Assembly (NCBI RefSeq): GCF_023278565.1
Contig: NC_064675.1
Coordinates: 2,914,001-2,978,000 of the forward strand
Direction: 5' to 3'
DNA length: 64,000 nt
Source of the DNA: Colletotrichum lupini
Lineage: Eukaryota > Ascomycota > Sordariomycetes > Glomerellales > Glomerellaceae
Shown in pieces: positions 12,371-22,983 of this stretch. The notes beneath the pieces were generated by a model. The model worked only from the letters and a program-made list of their open reading frames with translations. It was not told where the DNA came from and searched no databases. The position numbers and the translations under genes are program-made. How positions within the stretch are numbered: the first letter of the stretch is position 1; every line of letters begins with the position of its first letter.

Positions 12371-15300
12371 ATTATTCGTCATGTCGACAAACACGTCAAG
12401 CACGACACCACGACTAGAAACGGATTCTAGCAAGAACGTACGATAACAGAATATTGGTAGACTGGCCTTCGAGATTGGTCAGAAATGGAGGGTGGATTTC
12501 AGAAATTTGGATAACAGGGCGATACAAGGGTGGTCAGGTTACGAGGGCAGCGATGGAGTTGCTGGGATTCAATGCCGATTTTGGTCTTCTTCACTTCACT
12601 TGGAGGAACTTATCCTAGACTAGAATAAACCTTTTTCAGCACATTGAAACTCACAGAGACCTCGTCACAGCTCCGTATATCTAACGTAACTGTAGCCTAC
12701 GCTCTAAGCTAGCATGGTAAATTTGGGACCCCGACTTGCCGCATCCCCTCGTCAGTTAATTGAGTACAAAAAGCTGGCCCTACTTGGCAGCATGTCAGTG
12801 CTCTAGGAAATTTGGTGCTCAATTGGACTTTAAAGACGAAAACGAAATAGCTGGTTTGGCTTTGGGACACCGTGTGAGTGGGTAGGTGTGAGTTGGTGTT
12901 GAGTCCGCAGCTTGGGGGCGAGATTGGAATACGCGAGACAGGGTATAGACTGACCGAACTGACGAGATGTGCAAAATTTGAAACCGAGAATATTACCACG
13001 GATCAATATTTTGAGCCATTGTTAGAGGTTGGTATTCTAATATCCTGCTGCACAGGCCTGGGTTGGCCTCCGGGTAGCCCACCCGGTCTGGCCCTGTGCT
13101 GGAACCCACACACCCACGGAAAGGATGAAGGAAGCCATCCATCATATTAATTGCATTAGCCGGAGGCTCTAGAGACTATTGGTGGTTGCCTTTTGTCGCC
13201 TTGTCGAGACACCGGGTTGAGTAAGGGTTTTCCGCTACTCATGAAGCAGTACTGGAGGAGGTTCACCCTCCTACCAAGCCTACGCTTCCGTCAACTGTCA
13301 CAAGAATCACCACGGAAACCCAAAACAGAAATATGACAAGCTTTGCATGGGACTTAGAGAGCCTTCTCTTTGCTTTTGAGGCCAAGGTCGCGATCGGTAC
13401 CAGGGGTTCCGCTGCACACACACACACACACACACTTACACACACACAGTTGCATCGCTTCTACTGTCTTGAGTCTAGGACAAGGAGATGATGGGTGCCG
13501 AAATACTTCAGCTGCATGGGTTCTGAGTAGAAGAAGCAAAGGGAAGCAAAATTTGAGATGCAATTTTGTTCCAGAGACGCGCCGGTGGATAATGATGGAG
13601 GGCGGAGGACGCCCCGCTGGAGACGTAGACGCGAATAGGTTTGGGACACTGTACTAGATTTGCCACACTTGACTGATATTCCTCATTATCATGGCTTGCA
13701 TTTCAACGGGTTTCCTCACTTCGTACCCCACAAGTTTCTTCCTCCTGCGAGTTGAGTTGGCAGCGGCCGCTGGCGGACCAAAGTGCAGGACACCGACCCC
13801 CTCCCCCTTTTTTTCTGACCCCCAGGACCAGCAGAGCATTATGAGCCCATATAGAACCGAATCGAATAGAAAAGAAAATCATACTGTTAGGAAGCTAACC
13901 CGCCTCGTCGAACCGCTTGATGCATGGCTGTCGCATCTGGCAGGCACACCTCGCGAGGGCCTCCTCGAACGCCAACCTGGTCAACAACGGGGAGCGCGGG
14001 ATCGGCATTCCGGCCGCGACGTGAGTGTGAGCTTGATGTGTTCCTCCAAGAGAATCCTTTCACTCACGAACGTGAGTTCTAGCCTCAACTTCTTCGTGGA
14101 AGGGTTTGCAATAAATAATTTGGCGGTGCAATCGTGCCCCTGTCGACGGGGTGCAAGTGCGCGGCCGAGTGTCCAGGACTCGACCACACCAGCGTCGACC
14201 ACACCGCCTTCACCCACGCCCGGTGCAGAACAGCAGAGTACTTTTATTGAAACTATTGGCGAAATTGGAGCTGAAAGTCAAGTGACCGACTTGAAAACAC
14301 TCAAGGGGGCTCTTCACGCACAACGTGGCAGGGCACCAGGCCTGGTGGAGGATGTTCATGACGTTCGCGCCAAGTGGAAAAATTAAGCGCCGTCAGCCAC
14401 TCGATCAAGAAACAGGAGTCTGTGATCATTGGGAGCGTTCGGGTCACGACCGCTTCTTGCGTTCGCAGAAACGGTCTCTCGCATGCGGCCGGTTTGGCAG
14501 TTGGTTGGTTCGAGGTTACATTGGGAGCACTCGCCGTGAACCAAGTCGACCAAAGTAGGATACACAGCCCGATTAATCTGCCTTGCCAAAAAGATTCCTC
14601 TGATGGGATGAAATCTTGTCATGTAGGAAGCTGACGTGCGGCTGGATGCCTGGCTGCCTCACATCGTCTCGACACTGAAATTTTCTCCTGGCAATAAACG
14701 GCTGCCCTCAAGTTGTCGTTCCTGGTGCTTCCTTCTTGATGGCACCTTGGCCTCTGCAATTTTGTCTAAACTCCGAGGTTGGTATTCACTAGTCTTTCGT
14801 TTTCGATGTTCTAACTGTCTTGATTTGGATCAGACTTTGCTGTAACTCAAGCCTCTGTTCAGGACTACGGTAAGCCTACGGAAAATACTCTTTTCGAGCG
14901 GATACGGAAGGTAGACGTATCGACTTTCATTCTTGACCTCGATTGACGACAACTGAGAGATCTATGCTGACGTTTTCTCATGATTAGACCAAGAATCCCC
15001 GTTTGTTACCTTTCTCGATCGATGAAGCCAATACCGAACTTGAGTTCCCAAAAACACATACTAACCGAGGAAGCAAAGTCGTCATGTCCCACCGAAGGCC
15101 GGGCGAAACGGTTCTACTTATGCTCTTATACCCCTCGCGTCTTTTTGGAAGATGTCTCTGCCTAGTCCGGTAATGTTCAGCGAGCTCTCCTCCCCTTTTG
15201 AGCAGACGGTGTGTCTACCGACTCCTAGTCATAGTAGCATTTCCTTGCTCCTTCACCCAGACCACGAGATGCAATGGTTTTGCCTTGAGCCCGATCCTTG

Positions 15301-17507
15301 ATCTTTCAATCCAAGCACGAGAGAACGCCTTGAGCTCGTCGGCCCGGTTCAGAGACTCGAATTCCAGAAACGAGGATGTGGCGACTGCAGAAGCATGGCG
15401 AGGAGAGAGGAGCAAAGAATAACCGCACCTTCCCGACGCTCTAGATGGGCACACATGTTGGCAATTACCCGTCTCAGGTAAGAAGCTTCCCACTAGGACG
15501 GCATCAGGGGTACGTCTGACTACCTCGTGGTCTCCCGTCTTCTTGCAACAAGGAGGGCCTATGTCTTGTGAGCCTTCAGGCAAAATATTGTTGCTACGCC
15601 AAAAGAAAGGTTCTAGCCAGTGACACGGGACACACATCACATTGGCATTTGACAATGAATAGAATGGCGAAGCCGGATGTCTTGCTGAGCATCTCATGAT
15701 ACTAATCTGATAACCAGGATTGACGTGACGTGATGCCCTCACGGTGCCACGGCCGGGAGCAACGCGGTGCTGGAGTGACAATTATTGAGGGAGGTATGAG
15801 TGAAATATCATGACATATACCAATTAGAGATTCCCGTTGATGTACACTGCTACGTGAGGTAGGAAGAAGGGGATCAGCAAGTCGTCATGTCTAAGTGTAC
15901 TGCCTCTCGTACCTCTGATCCCGCAACGTTCTGCACCGACGGTTTCAGTCACGCATCCAAATGGAGCTCACAACCCGCTTCCATCACACATGCCCATAGA
16001 CGCGAGAAAACAGACGCCGGTTTTCACAGCTTTGTGCTCAGAAGTTTTCCACTAGATGGGAGGTCAATAGGGGCCAGTGCCAAATTCCAAAAGGTTGTGA
16101 TTAGCAATGGCAGGTTCACCGTACAGTACCTTGAGGAGCGAACAATACACCATCTCCGGGCCAAGTAAGACCGCATGATGCCATCCCGAGCGGCCATGGG
16201 AGCGTCATGCAAGCTCTTGTGGTGTTCGAAACGCCCGCAATGCCGTCGACGCTCCTGAACAGCAGCCGGTGAGCACGAAACGGGTGGTCGAACACCACGT
16301 GTCCGTCTCTCAACCCTCGAAAATGATGGATTATTTCTCCAAGGCGGAGCGAGATCCGCAACTGGGGTATGTCAGAAGATGGTCCGCTTGGAGAAGCCGG
16401 CATGATGGCAAGCCGGAAAGGGCCTTTCCTACGCCCCGAGCGGGCATATCACCCACCATGCCTGTATGCAAGCTGGCAGCTCCAAGGCTTTGAGTCATAG
16501 ACTGCATACATAGAGTCAGCGCATGATTCTGTCGTAGGGGTTGGGAGCTCGTGGCAACATTCGCAGCTAAGACTACTTAACCCATGCGTTTCCCTCTACC
16601 AAGTTACTAAGTAGGTGGATAGCATCGGATTCTGTAATCTCCCTTCGCACACAACCTCAATGCTGCCTTGCTCCAACATGCATGGCAGGATGCAGGTGAC
16701 AAGGGGGGAGTTCTCCCCCGTGATTGGGGTTTCGATGCTTGGGAGGCCAAAAATGCGGCCGCTCTCACACCGCAGTGGGAATATGTGCAGTAAATCGCTT
16801 CCTCGGTCATTAGGGTTCAGATTATAGCAGATTGATTACCGATAGATTCACCTTCAGTCTCGCGTGCTTTACTAGTTGACATGAAGCTATTCCAGCCAGA
16901 GTTGGTAGTATTTCGACCCCAATGACACCCATTGCTGGCCGTAGGCGTAGGCAACTGCCCACTATAGGTCGGAGTTTCTGAGGGTCGCAGGGTCTGGCTC
17001 ATGTTTTTAGGGCCCGAGAAACAATCTGAGCGATAAAAGCTACAAAGCTCTGGAGGAACCGCCGCGGAGAGTCTTCCGAGATGGTCAGCTCTCAAAGAAC
17101 AGCCCAGCATTCAGCCCCCAGGTTGCATTCTCATTGAAATCCCTGGCTACCTGCAGACGCTCATCTTGCTCAAGGGAACAAATTTGCCCCCCGGGGATGG
17201 TTACCGGCATAACAATTCCCAGTCTGCCTTCGGCCATTCGCCAATCCCTGGATGCCCTGGTTAGCCAAGTACAGCCACCTGGTCTCATGTAACTCCTGTC
17301 TATCCGACCCATGACACTGCGTAATGCAATAGTATCCTTCAGAACGCGTGAGGCAACCGCGTCGGTAGAAGTGGTAGCGTTCATGGGTAGATAACGCGCT
17401 CATGGAGCGATATCACGTGGCCGATGGACCACCTCGTCGCCCACAGCCCTCTCACATTGTCGGAATAGTCTTTGGAAAGAGAAAGAGCGGTGTCTGCGAC
17501 GACCAAG
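12371..17507. other. 5.1-kb gene-poor stretch; only weak ORFs
   Basis: Composition is normal, but no ORF has a recognisable domain, a convincing intron set or a partner. The longest are 13691-14386 (plus, 231 codons, Ser/Pro/Thr-rich end) and 15215-15781 (minus, 188 codons); both look like chance ORFs or decayed genes. A CA microsatellite is at 13415-13449. Short genes expressed from here cannot be excluded without transcript data. Confidence 0.5.
13415..13449. repeat. CA dinucleotide microsatellite
   Basis: About 35 bp of CA repeats interrupted once by TTA, seen directly. Confidence 0.9.
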
Positions 17508-17515
17508 TATAAATA
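17508..17515 (+). promoter_or_regulatory. TATA box of the 17652 gene
   Basis: TATAAATA 144 bp upstream of the ATG. It is followed by a CT-rich stretch (CCCTCTCGCTCTCTCTTC), a common arrangement at strong fungal promoters. Confidence 0.55.
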
Positions 17516-17651
17516 GGAGTAAAAGATCCCTCTCGCTCTCTCTTCATGTGTTCTCTTAGCTGCTATCGAAATTTTCTCTCCCGACCCCTGATCGCGCACT
17601 GCTGAGTCCCTCTTCTCTCAACACCAAATTCCTCGGCACCTCGAAGCGAAG

Positions 17652-17909
17652 ATGTTTACCACCCAGCAGCCCTCCATTAAGTGTTGCTCTCAATCCGGCT
17701 GCTACTGGGATCAGAAGTTGGATACCGATACCCATCGTACGCACATGCAGAAGCATGGTGAAGGGGACTTGGTCGAACACTGCAACATCGTCATGAAGAG
17801 TGGGATCGACATCGAGATTCATAAGAAGAACTGTTGCATCTATAAAGCTGCCATGGCTCTTGAGAGACAGAAGAAGGCTACCAAGTCCGCGCCTGTGAAG
17901 TCTAAATAG
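17652..17909 (+). CDS. small Cys/His-rich (zinc-finger-like) protein, 85 aa
   Basis: A hypothetical protein with a clear TATA box, ATG in good context (GAAGATGTT) and a lysine-rich tail. Residues 12-35 give C12-x4-C17-x13-H31-x3-H35 with Trp at 19. A second set is C44-x12-H57-x3-C61, followed by IYKAAMALERQKK. The arrangement repeats that of the 128-aa protein at 11984, 5.7 kb upstream on the same strand, including the Trp after the second Cys and the KxAAxAL end. I infer two zinc-finger-like units per protein and a local duplication followed by divergence. The basic tail would suit nucleic-acid binding, but this is inference. No secretion signal is visible, so a secreted effector is unlikely. 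Confidence 0.65.
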   Translation: MFTTQQPSIKCCSQSGCYWDQKLDTDTHRTHMQKHGEGDLVEHCNIVMKSGIDIEIHKKNCCIYKAAMALERQKKATKSAPVKSK

Positions 17910-18611
17910 ATGAGATCATACCCTTGAAAGTAAATCAAAACGCAAGGCTCAAGTTGTGTGCAAAGACTTCAAAAGTCTGCCGATAATATGGAGACATGAA
18001 AGGGACGGATATGTTCTAAGAGACGAGGAAAGTAGGAGATTTCATCAGAGAGATGTGGGTGAATGTAGCAAGAAATACAACACAAAATTTTGAAGAAACG
18101 AAAAGGTTTCAGGAGTTTGATTGCATCCTGGGCATGCCACAAGGCTTGTATCTCGTTCCCAAGGATCCTAGGTAGATACACACAGTACCAATTGATTTTT
18201 GGGAGCTCCTCCCAACTCTCTTCTCTGAATGACGTACACAAAATACGACTATTCATAAAGCCGACTGGTTCCATTTGACCTGATAATGTGCTTGAAGTAC
18301 TTGATCTTCGACGAGTTGAAGGTTCTTTTACGACTACTTACCGCCTTGTTAAACTGCCAGCTCTATTCATCTACGATTGACATATCACGCAGTGACCCGG
18401 GAGGGATCAAGACATAATTCACTTGAGAAGCTTTAGGTAAGAAAGAGTCTATTAACCTAAAAGTGATGCCCTCAACTCTCTCGTCTTACAGTGAAACATG
18501 CGCAGGCTCTACGTGGGCGAACGATTCAATAGAGAATGTCGTTTCAGGAAGGTCTTGACTACCCACCTATGCTTCGTCAGCTTGATCCGATTCGTCTTCC
18601 GACCAGCCTTT
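17910..18611. other. intergenic, 0.7 kb, no gene seen
   Basis: Lies between the plus-strand small gene and the 3' end of the minus-strand helicase-like gene; it would hold their convergent 3' UTRs. Confidence 0.5.
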
Positions 18612-20648
18612 CTAATAATCTTCATCGTCCTCCTCAAAATATACCGTAGCAAAGTCCACCAGGTCACAGCCCATTTCGCCAACAGTATCGAACAGAATCT
18701 GTTCCGGTATGACCGTCGGAAGCCATGCATAGTACTCCGTTTCATACAAAGCGAATCCAAAGCTGAGTACGTGTAGTGGCGCGTCCTGAGGAAGTCGCAA
18801 ACCTTGGTCGGGATCTAGCTTGATCGAGGTCCCAGAAAAGATGCTGTCCAGGCCACCTCTGCCGTCGGGGAGAAGGACGTTGTGTGCCCAAGCACGAACC
18901 ATGCACCTTTGAATTTCTCCCACGTCTTCATGAGAAATTCTGAGCATCGCTTCTGATGCGTTGTCCTGAGCCTCCGGGATCAAGTTGTTCACACGATGGT
19001 CGATCCTTCTTGCACGGGAACTGATTTTGCGGCATGTATTGGATGAAAGAGTCAGCGTCCCATCCTCAAATTTGATAAAACCCTTGTCAGTATGCCACTC
19101 CTCTTCGTATTGGCGGAAGATAGCCAAAGCCAACCACATGGCGCCACTCTTGATAACATCGCTTGGCACGTCTATGCAATGCCGCTGCAATAGCCCGTTG
19201 ATGGAATCTTCGTCAGCAAAGTGATCGGGTGAAATGACGAAGAAGGGATTTAAAGCGTGGCACGTGAGCACGATAGCCGCAATGTCGATCATCGCGGACC
19301 GGGCCGTGGCGGGCGTGTCCTTTGTTATGCAGCTCAGAAAGCAGGCTACTGACAAGTCGTTTCCCGTGGTTGATAAGAAGTCAAGAGTCCTCCGGGCCTG
19401 GGAAATGTTGAGATGTACACTGACTCCATCCATGCCGTAGTAGATGAGCCCCAACACATAAAGCCGACGGATAGCCTCAGCGAATGCCGGCTCCTTGATA
19501 ACGAAGCAAACACGAAGGCGATCGATAGTAACTTCAGGACATTGATCCATCACATAGATGATGAACACCGGAAGGTGAATATCTTCGAATTCCCTTTTAG
19601 GTTCCGCGTCGAGGATGTCCTGTAGTGCCACTTGGGCGTGGATGGTTCTATCCGCCTGCTCAACATCCTTATCCAAGGCGCAAGTTATTTGAGTCAGCAT
19701 CTTGGCCCTCGACATCGCCACCCATTTCTGAACCACATGCGATGTCTCTGTGTCGAATACCTCCTTTATCTCGCTATTGAGAATAATCAAATGGTACGAG
19801 TTCTTGGCATCATTCAACGATCTTCCCATCAAACCGGGGGTGATATAGATTGATCTGGTATCTTTCTCGTTAGCGAAGTACTTCCGAGCGGCCGCTAGAA
19901 GCGTTCGTCTCAGATGATGCCGCTTCCACTCGGAGTCTCCGTCCCAGAAGGCTATCGTTCTCGTTATCTTGTATTCCGACGGCCCCGGGTCCTGAACCAT
20001 CGCATACGCTGGAGCAATAGCTTCCATCACAGCGTCTGGGTATTCCCCGTCGCTCGCTTTGTATTGAATCCATCTCAAATTTGACAAATTTGACGAATTG
20101 CTCCGCTGTGTCAATCGAAAAGCTGTGACGGGAGTCTCTGATCTGTTGGTTGCAACGGCGAGCATCCTGCCTAAATCTTTGTCAACGGGGGCAGATGACA
20201 ACCAGACGAAGCGCAAAATAGTCGTCGGTTCGGTCTTCGCGAGAATGCTTAACTTGACTAACGAGATCGCATAGTCGACGCTCTTGGAGTGATCGGCGTC
20301 AATGATGATCAGCTTGTATCTGCAATTAAAGTCCGAGACGAATCCGATACCACCGTATCTTGATACCACGGGTCTCATTCCCACGGAATATCCAGCGCTG
20401 TCCCATTCGCTTTTTGACACCTGTTCTTTTTGGAGCGAACCGACGAGGTACCTGGACAAGATACCATTATCTCCGCTCGCCCTCATGCCTATGATATGCA
20501 AGACCAAGGCCAACCAACTACCGTCGTCGGTCGAGGGAGGTGATTGCACGTGAGCGACCGAATATCTTTCATCGCTCCCATACCATCTCGAGAGCTTGTC
20601 GATCTCGTTCTTCCATTCAGCCGGTATTTCAAGGCTCGGCGTCGCCAT
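18612..20648 (-). CDS. degenerate DEAH-box RNA-helicase-like protein, 678 aa
   Basis: A single-exon ORF that keeps the outline of DEAH/RHA-type helicases but not their catalytic residues. Before motif II, a GYSVGMRP...IGFVSD segment matches the region around motif Ia/Ib. Motif II reads DADH (117-120) instead of DEAH, and motif III SSAP (151-154) instead of SAT. The motif VI region reads AMSRAKM (about 311-317) instead of QRxGRxGR. No Walker A (GxGKT) is present upstream. The C-terminal half resembles the HA2 winged-helix domain, with KEPAFAEAIRRLYVLGLI (about 385-402). The protein is therefore probably unable to hydrolyse ATP and may be a scaffold or a decaying paralogue. The first ATG in frame is at 20648 with an A-rich context (AAAAATGGC); the open frame continues upstream without an ATG. 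The acidic end is EEDDEDY. The helicase relation rests on motif order and the HA2 match, and I hold it at moderate to good confidence. Confidence 0.7.
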   Translation of the reverse strand: MATPSLEIPAEWKNEIDKLSRWYGSDERYSVAHVQSPPSTDDGSWLALVLHIIGMRASGDNGILSRYLVGSLQKEQVSKSEWDSAGYSVGMRPVVSRYGGIGFVSDFNCRYKLIIIDADHSKSVDYAISLVKLSILAKTEPTTILRFVWLSSAPVDKDLGRMLAVATNRSETPVTAFRLTQRSNSSNLSNLRWIQYKASDGEYPDAVMEAIAPAYAMVQDPGPSEYKITRTIAFWDGDSEWKRHHLRRTLLAAARKYFANEKDTRSIYITPGLMGRSLNDAKNSYHLIILNSEIKEVFDTETSHVVQKWVAMSRAKMLTQITCALDKDVEQADRTIHAQVALQDILDAEPKREFEDIHLPVFIIYVMDQCPEVTIDRLRVCFVIKEPAFAEAIRRLYVLGLIYYGMDGVSVHLNISQARRTLDFLSTTGNDLSVACFLSCITKDTPATARSAMIDIAAIVLTCHALNPFFVISPDHFADEDSINGLLQRHCIDVPSDVIKSGAMWLALAIFRQYEEEWHTDKGFIKFEDGTLTLSSNTCRKISSRARRIDHRVNNLIPEAQDNASEAMLRISHEDVGEIQRCMVRAWAHNVLLPDGRGGLDSIFSGTSIKLDPDQGLRLPQDAPLHVLSFGFALYETEYYAWLPTVIPEQILFDTVGEMGCDLVDFATVYFEEDDEDY

Positions 20649-22052
20649 TTTTTCGTCGTGTTTCGATAGTCTGGCGGTCTGGTGTTCTGGTGTTCTGGGA
20701 TGTACTAATTGAGGCACGTTAATGGAGTGACATGGTAAGCCAGGGATTTGGAGCAAGGTGCCTATCTAACGTGTGGAAGCGAAGTGATCCATCCAGTATA
20801 ACAGATACTTGCTTTTTCCCAAATTGGAAGGAACTCGACGGAAAGCTGAGCACCTAGACCGGCCCATGGAGGTGAGTACCTTCTCTCTGGGCATCTCACT
20901 CGATGGAAGGACATGAGGGCCTGGGTTCCCTGCTCTGAGCTGGACAGAGGAAGACAACTCAATACATACCTGATCTCCTTCCATCATCGGCTCTCCAACG
21001 TGGCAGACGTGTCTATAATATACCAGTCAACGCTTGAGGTGACGGAAAATGTGCCTTGCATTTAAGTATGCAGCGCTAAGTAATTAGCTTTTGGGAGGGA
21101 TGCAAGTCAGCGCAATGGTGACAGCAGTCTGCAGCTTACTTCGAGGGGAACGCAGCCAACCTACAACGTGAAGAACGATAAGGGCTGGGACTAGAGATTT
21201 CTCTATCGAGTGAAAGCCGAAGCAGCGATCTCCGAGGTATATCTCTATCAAGATTTTTACTTCACGGCCGGAGCGGAAACTCCAATTCTAAAGAACTAAC
21301 ATGGGGCACGACGCTACGAAGGGGATGGACCCAGATTGCCTCGGGTAATCCTACCTAGGTAGGCGGATGGGCCCCATAATGGCAACGAAAATCGTGCAAC
21401 ATTAACATTGAACCCGATGTGCTCAAGTAATCCGATCTCATCCATCCAAGACATTGTGTAAGTCCATAATCAAAGACAAGACGTTATTCACACCACCGAG
21501 AAGCCGTCAGACGATATGCGTCGAGGTTTCCCGAAAGTAAGGTGTTGTCTGCCCTACATCTCGGTCTGACCACCCTCAAGTCGCAGCCTGAGAATGCAAA
21601 CACTGGCGACCAACAGCCAAGTCGCCCTGAAAGCGCTTGTTCTTAGCGAGGAAGCAAAGCGTGGCATTACCTAGACCTACCTACGAATGATACGAGGCTA
21701 TGAAATTCAGTCGCAAACACGTCACAAGATTGCTGGCCTACGATTTGACATGGGAAATTGCACAGAATATATAAGGAGAAGGCGGAATTCACTGACAGTA
21801 CTCATAGCCTGCTCACGATGTGCATGAGACTTCGGGAAGAGGGTCTGACGTATAAGGTCGTTGGTACTCTGCTGCGATGCTAAGAATACTTGGTGCCTTA
21901 ACCACTAGCGATATCACCTCGTCCATCTCGTTTACCCTGTATTTCTAGCCTCCACGACTGTCGGTGAGGCCTAGGAAATCTATCGGCATGTCTTTCCGAC
22001 TGCCATAGGTCAAATTCTGGTGAGCCCTTCGCCCCTAGTAAAGTTGCTCCTT
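20649..22052. other. 1.4-kb intergenic stretch, no gene seen
   Basis: Holds the promoter side of the helicase-like gene and the 3' side of the lysine-rich gene. Only ORFs below about 75 codons occur, none with a recognisable domain. Confidence 0.5.
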
Positions 22053-22883
22053 CTATCCAGATCGTAGACGCTCTGTTGACATCGACTGACGAGTCTTCTT
22101 CTTGTCATGAAGGGCATTTCTACTCTCTCGTAAGGCCTTCTGCTTATCCCTAAGTATCTTCTTCTTCTTCTGGAGAGCTTTCTCATTCTCCCGGATACCC
22201 CTTTTCTCTTTACGGGCCTTCTTTTCCGGATGGGCCTTTATCTTCTTTTGTTTTCTTGTTTGAAGATCATCGGCAGCCTTTTGCTTCTCCCGAAAGGCCT
22301 TATTCTTCTCGACGACAGCTTTCTTAACCTCCCGCTGAGCCTTCTTCTCCTCCCGAAGGGCTTTCTTCTCCTGATGAGCCTTCCTTCCTCCCCTAAGCAC
22401 TCTGTTTTCCTCCTGCTGAGCTTTCTTCTCTTCTTGATGAGCTTTATCCTGTTGATGAGTCCTATCCTCTTGGTCGGCTGCTTCCTCTTGGTGTGCCTTT
22501 TCTTCCTGACGACCCTCCAGCTCCCGACGAGCCGTCTCCCAATCTTCACCTTCAAACTTATCCATCGGCGTAGAGGAAGCCCTTTCTGAGATACCGCGCT
22601 TCTTCGCAATGGCCTTGACTTTTCCGGCTCGCTCATAGCTCTCAACATCCCAAATCTCCCCAACTCGACTCTCGACTCCCTGTATATCTGTCACCCATAT
22701 CTCGAGCTTAGTGGATCCGCCAGCCTCGCCATCGAAGACGCCATAGTCGACCTCGATCGTCTGGGTACGACAGGCGTCATTACGCACGCCAGGCGAGTTG
22801 CCACCATTTTCTCCAGCTGGCGCAGCGTCGTCCTCATCCTCCAGCTTTCGCTTGTTCGTTACTCTGTTGCTGTGGGCGTCCAT
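22053..22883 (-). CDS. Lys/Glu/Gln-rich repeat (coiled-coil) protein, 276 aa
   Basis: The N-terminal 120 residues are of mixed composition and include a basic NKRKLEDED stretch that could act as a nuclear signal. The rest is low-complexity and highly charged, built of repeats like KAHQEEKKAQQEE and KALREEKKAQREVKK with a period of about 7-8 residues, so a long helix or coiled coil is expected. I do not recognise a family. The ATG at 22883 is chosen because the longer open frame (to 22985) runs into the inverted repeat of the adjacent pogo element, so those extra codons are transposon DNA. The pogo end lies only about 70 bp upstream of the ATG, so the native promoter has been moved at least 1.9 kb away. 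Whether it is still expressed is open. Confidence 0.55.
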   Translation of the reverse strand: MDAHSNRVTNKRKLEDEDDAAPAGENGGNSPGVRNDACRTQTIEVDYGVFDGEAGGSTKLEIWVTDIQGVESRVGEIWDVESYERAGKVKAIAKKRGISERASSTPMDKFEGEDWETARRELEGRQEEKAHQEEAADQEDRTHQQDKAHQEEKKAQQEENRVLRGGRKAHQEKKALREEKKAQREVKKAVVEKNKAFREKQKAADDLQTRKQKKIKAHPEKKARKEKRGIRENEKALQKKKKILRDKQKALRESRNALHDKKKTRQSMSTERLRSG

Positions 22884-22954
22884 AAATTCGTTCGAGAAGA
22901 TGTGTGGATGTTTGCGAGCGTGTGTTGGAGTACTGTGGCAGACGCGAAGAGATA

Positions 22955-22983
22955 AGTCAAAGCACCCACTTTTGGGCACCCCC
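22955..22983 (+). repeat. left TIR of the pogo element
   Basis: 29 bp identical to the reverse complement of 24796-24824. It is preceded by the TA duplication. Confidence 0.92.

Noticed and set aside
13691..14386. 231-codon plus-strand ORF
   Set aside because: No recognisable domain, mixed low-complexity composition and no promoter or intron support. A piece near 13888 weakly resembles 14625-14670, but the match is too short and gapped to call a duplication.
15215..15781. 188-codon minus-strand ORF
   Set aside because: No domain, no supporting context, composition like a random frame.
20649..20756. N-terminal extension of the helicase-like ORF
   Set aside because: Opens only from a TTG; the first ATG in frame is at 20648 with good context.
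22230..22589. leucine-rich plus-strand ORF that looks membrane-like
   Set aside because: Reverse complement of Lys/Glu repeats (AAG/GAG read as CTT/CTC); a shadow of the minus-strand gene.
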